Source: Geopsychrobacter sp. (lineage in GTDB: Bacteria > Desulfobacterota > Desulfuromonadia > Desulfuromonadales > Geopsychrobacteraceae). From it: a stretch of DNA of 6,050 bases. The position numbers were made by a program, and so were the translations under genes. The stretch is from positions 1 through 6,050 of the forward strand of contig JAKIUS010000112.1 of the NCBI GenBank assembly GCA_021647445.1, given 5' to 3'. Below the pieces are notes generated by a model, which saw only the letters and a list, made by a program, of their open reading frames with translations, was not told the DNA's origin and ran no database searches. Of this stretch, positions 5,801 to 6,050 are shown piece after piece; position 1 is the stretch's first letter; every line of letters starts with the position of its first letter.

Positions 5801-6050
5801 CTACACTTGGGAGTAAGTTAAAACCGGACGCTCAGATAGTTGTCGAACATCCAGCCCTTCTAATAACCACTGTAATTCACGAATGCCGCAAGTCAGAATA
5901 ACTTGATCTTTTGCCGGCCACGGAAAACGTCCGCGTGCTAAACGTTTGTATAAAAGACAAAAACCGTTATTGTCCCAGTACAATATTTTTATTTTGTCAC
6001 GAGTGCGATTTCGAAACACAAAAAGATGTGCCGATAAGGGGTTGAGTTCC
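5801..6050 (-). CDS. tnpB: IS66 TnpB-like protein, C-terminal part
   Basis: The open frame enters from the right edge (first full codon at 6049) and gives 82 residues to the TAG at 5803-5801. The sequence reads ELNPLSAHLFVFRNRTRDKI, then KILYWDNNGFCLLYKRL and a GRFPWP motif. This is the classic pattern of IS66 accessory protein TnpB (IS66 Orf2): LFVFRNR, LYWD-x-x-GF, KRL-x-x-GRF-x-WP, and a WLLEGLD near the C-terminus. Full-length family members have around 115 residues, so about 30 N-terminal residues lie outside the window. TnpB is needed for transposition of IS66 elements together with TnpA and TnpC; its biochemical role is unclear. The visible part is intact. A GTG at 6019 is internal to the domain and is not the true start. 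Confidence 0.9.
   Translation of the reverse strand, partial: ELNPLSAHLFVFRNRTRDKIKILYWDNNGFCLLYKRLARGRFPWPAKDQVILTCGIRELQWLLEGLDVRQLSERPVLTYSQV

Larger units (their letters stand above)
5698..6050 (-). mobile_element. IS66-family insertion sequence remnant (downstream end deleted)
   Basis: TnpB C-terminal part, the tnpB-tnpC intergenic region and the first ~22 codons of tnpC are present in the order found in IS66 elements (tnpA-tnpB-tnpC). The rest of tnpC and the right terminal inverted repeat are gone. The element stops at the CAACAACAA junction with cheA sequence. The left end, tnpA and the start of tnpB would lie beyond 6050. Without tnpC and one end the element should not move on its own. 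Confidence 0.75.

Overview
The window is a piece of a chemotaxis operon, read entirely on the minus strand (right to left), with the debris of an IS66-family insertion sequence at its upstream end. Gene content and order (CheW, CheR, CheB, CheD, an HDOD protein, then alternating CheY and CheX) and roughly even base composition suggest a Deltaproteobacterium of the Desulfuromonadales type (Geobacter/Desulfuromonas/Pelobacter relatives). That assignment is inference from gene style; there is no rRNA or other marker here.

In transcription order: (1) 6050-5801, the C-terminal part of an IS66 TnpB-like protein, cut by the window edge; (2) 5790-5761, a strong inverted repeat whose downstream arm contains the start codon of the next gene; (3) 5763-5536, a 75-codon chimeric reading frame whose first ~22 residues resemble the N-terminus of an IS66 TnpC transposase and whose remainder is the extreme C-terminus of CheA, joined in frame at a CAACAACAA triplet run; (4) cheW, 5518-4991; (5) a ~100-base gap; (6) cheR, 4889-4029; (7) cheB, 4029-2974; (8) cheD, 2970-2482; (9) an HDOD-domain gene, 2470-1589; (10) cheY, 1592-1218; (11) cheX, 1190-714; (12) a second cheY, 677-306; (13) a hairpin at 294-270; (14) the start of a second cheX-like gene, 237-1, which uses a GTG start and runs off the left edge. 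Junctions from cheR to the first cheY are tight (1-base and 4-base overlaps, or gaps of 3 and 11 bases), as in one co-transcribed unit.

Together these genes encode an adaptor (CheW), the receptor methylation/demethylation/deamidation enzymes (CheR, CheB, CheD), two phosphorylatable receivers and two CheX-type candidate phosphatases. What is missing is the kinase: CheA survives only as about 53 C-terminal residues behind the transposase fragment. Unless a complete CheA is encoded elsewhere, the locus has lost its central enzyme, and the downstream genes may now depend on the insertion element or on internal promoters for transcription.

The most notable observations are the in-frame tnpC'-'cheA junction with its microhomology, the hairpin that hides the transposase start codon together with a ten-codon leader frame that could open it, and the duplicated CheY/CheX pairing attached to an HDOD protein. 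Apart from the IS remnant, the window looks like a fairly ordinary chemotaxis cluster.
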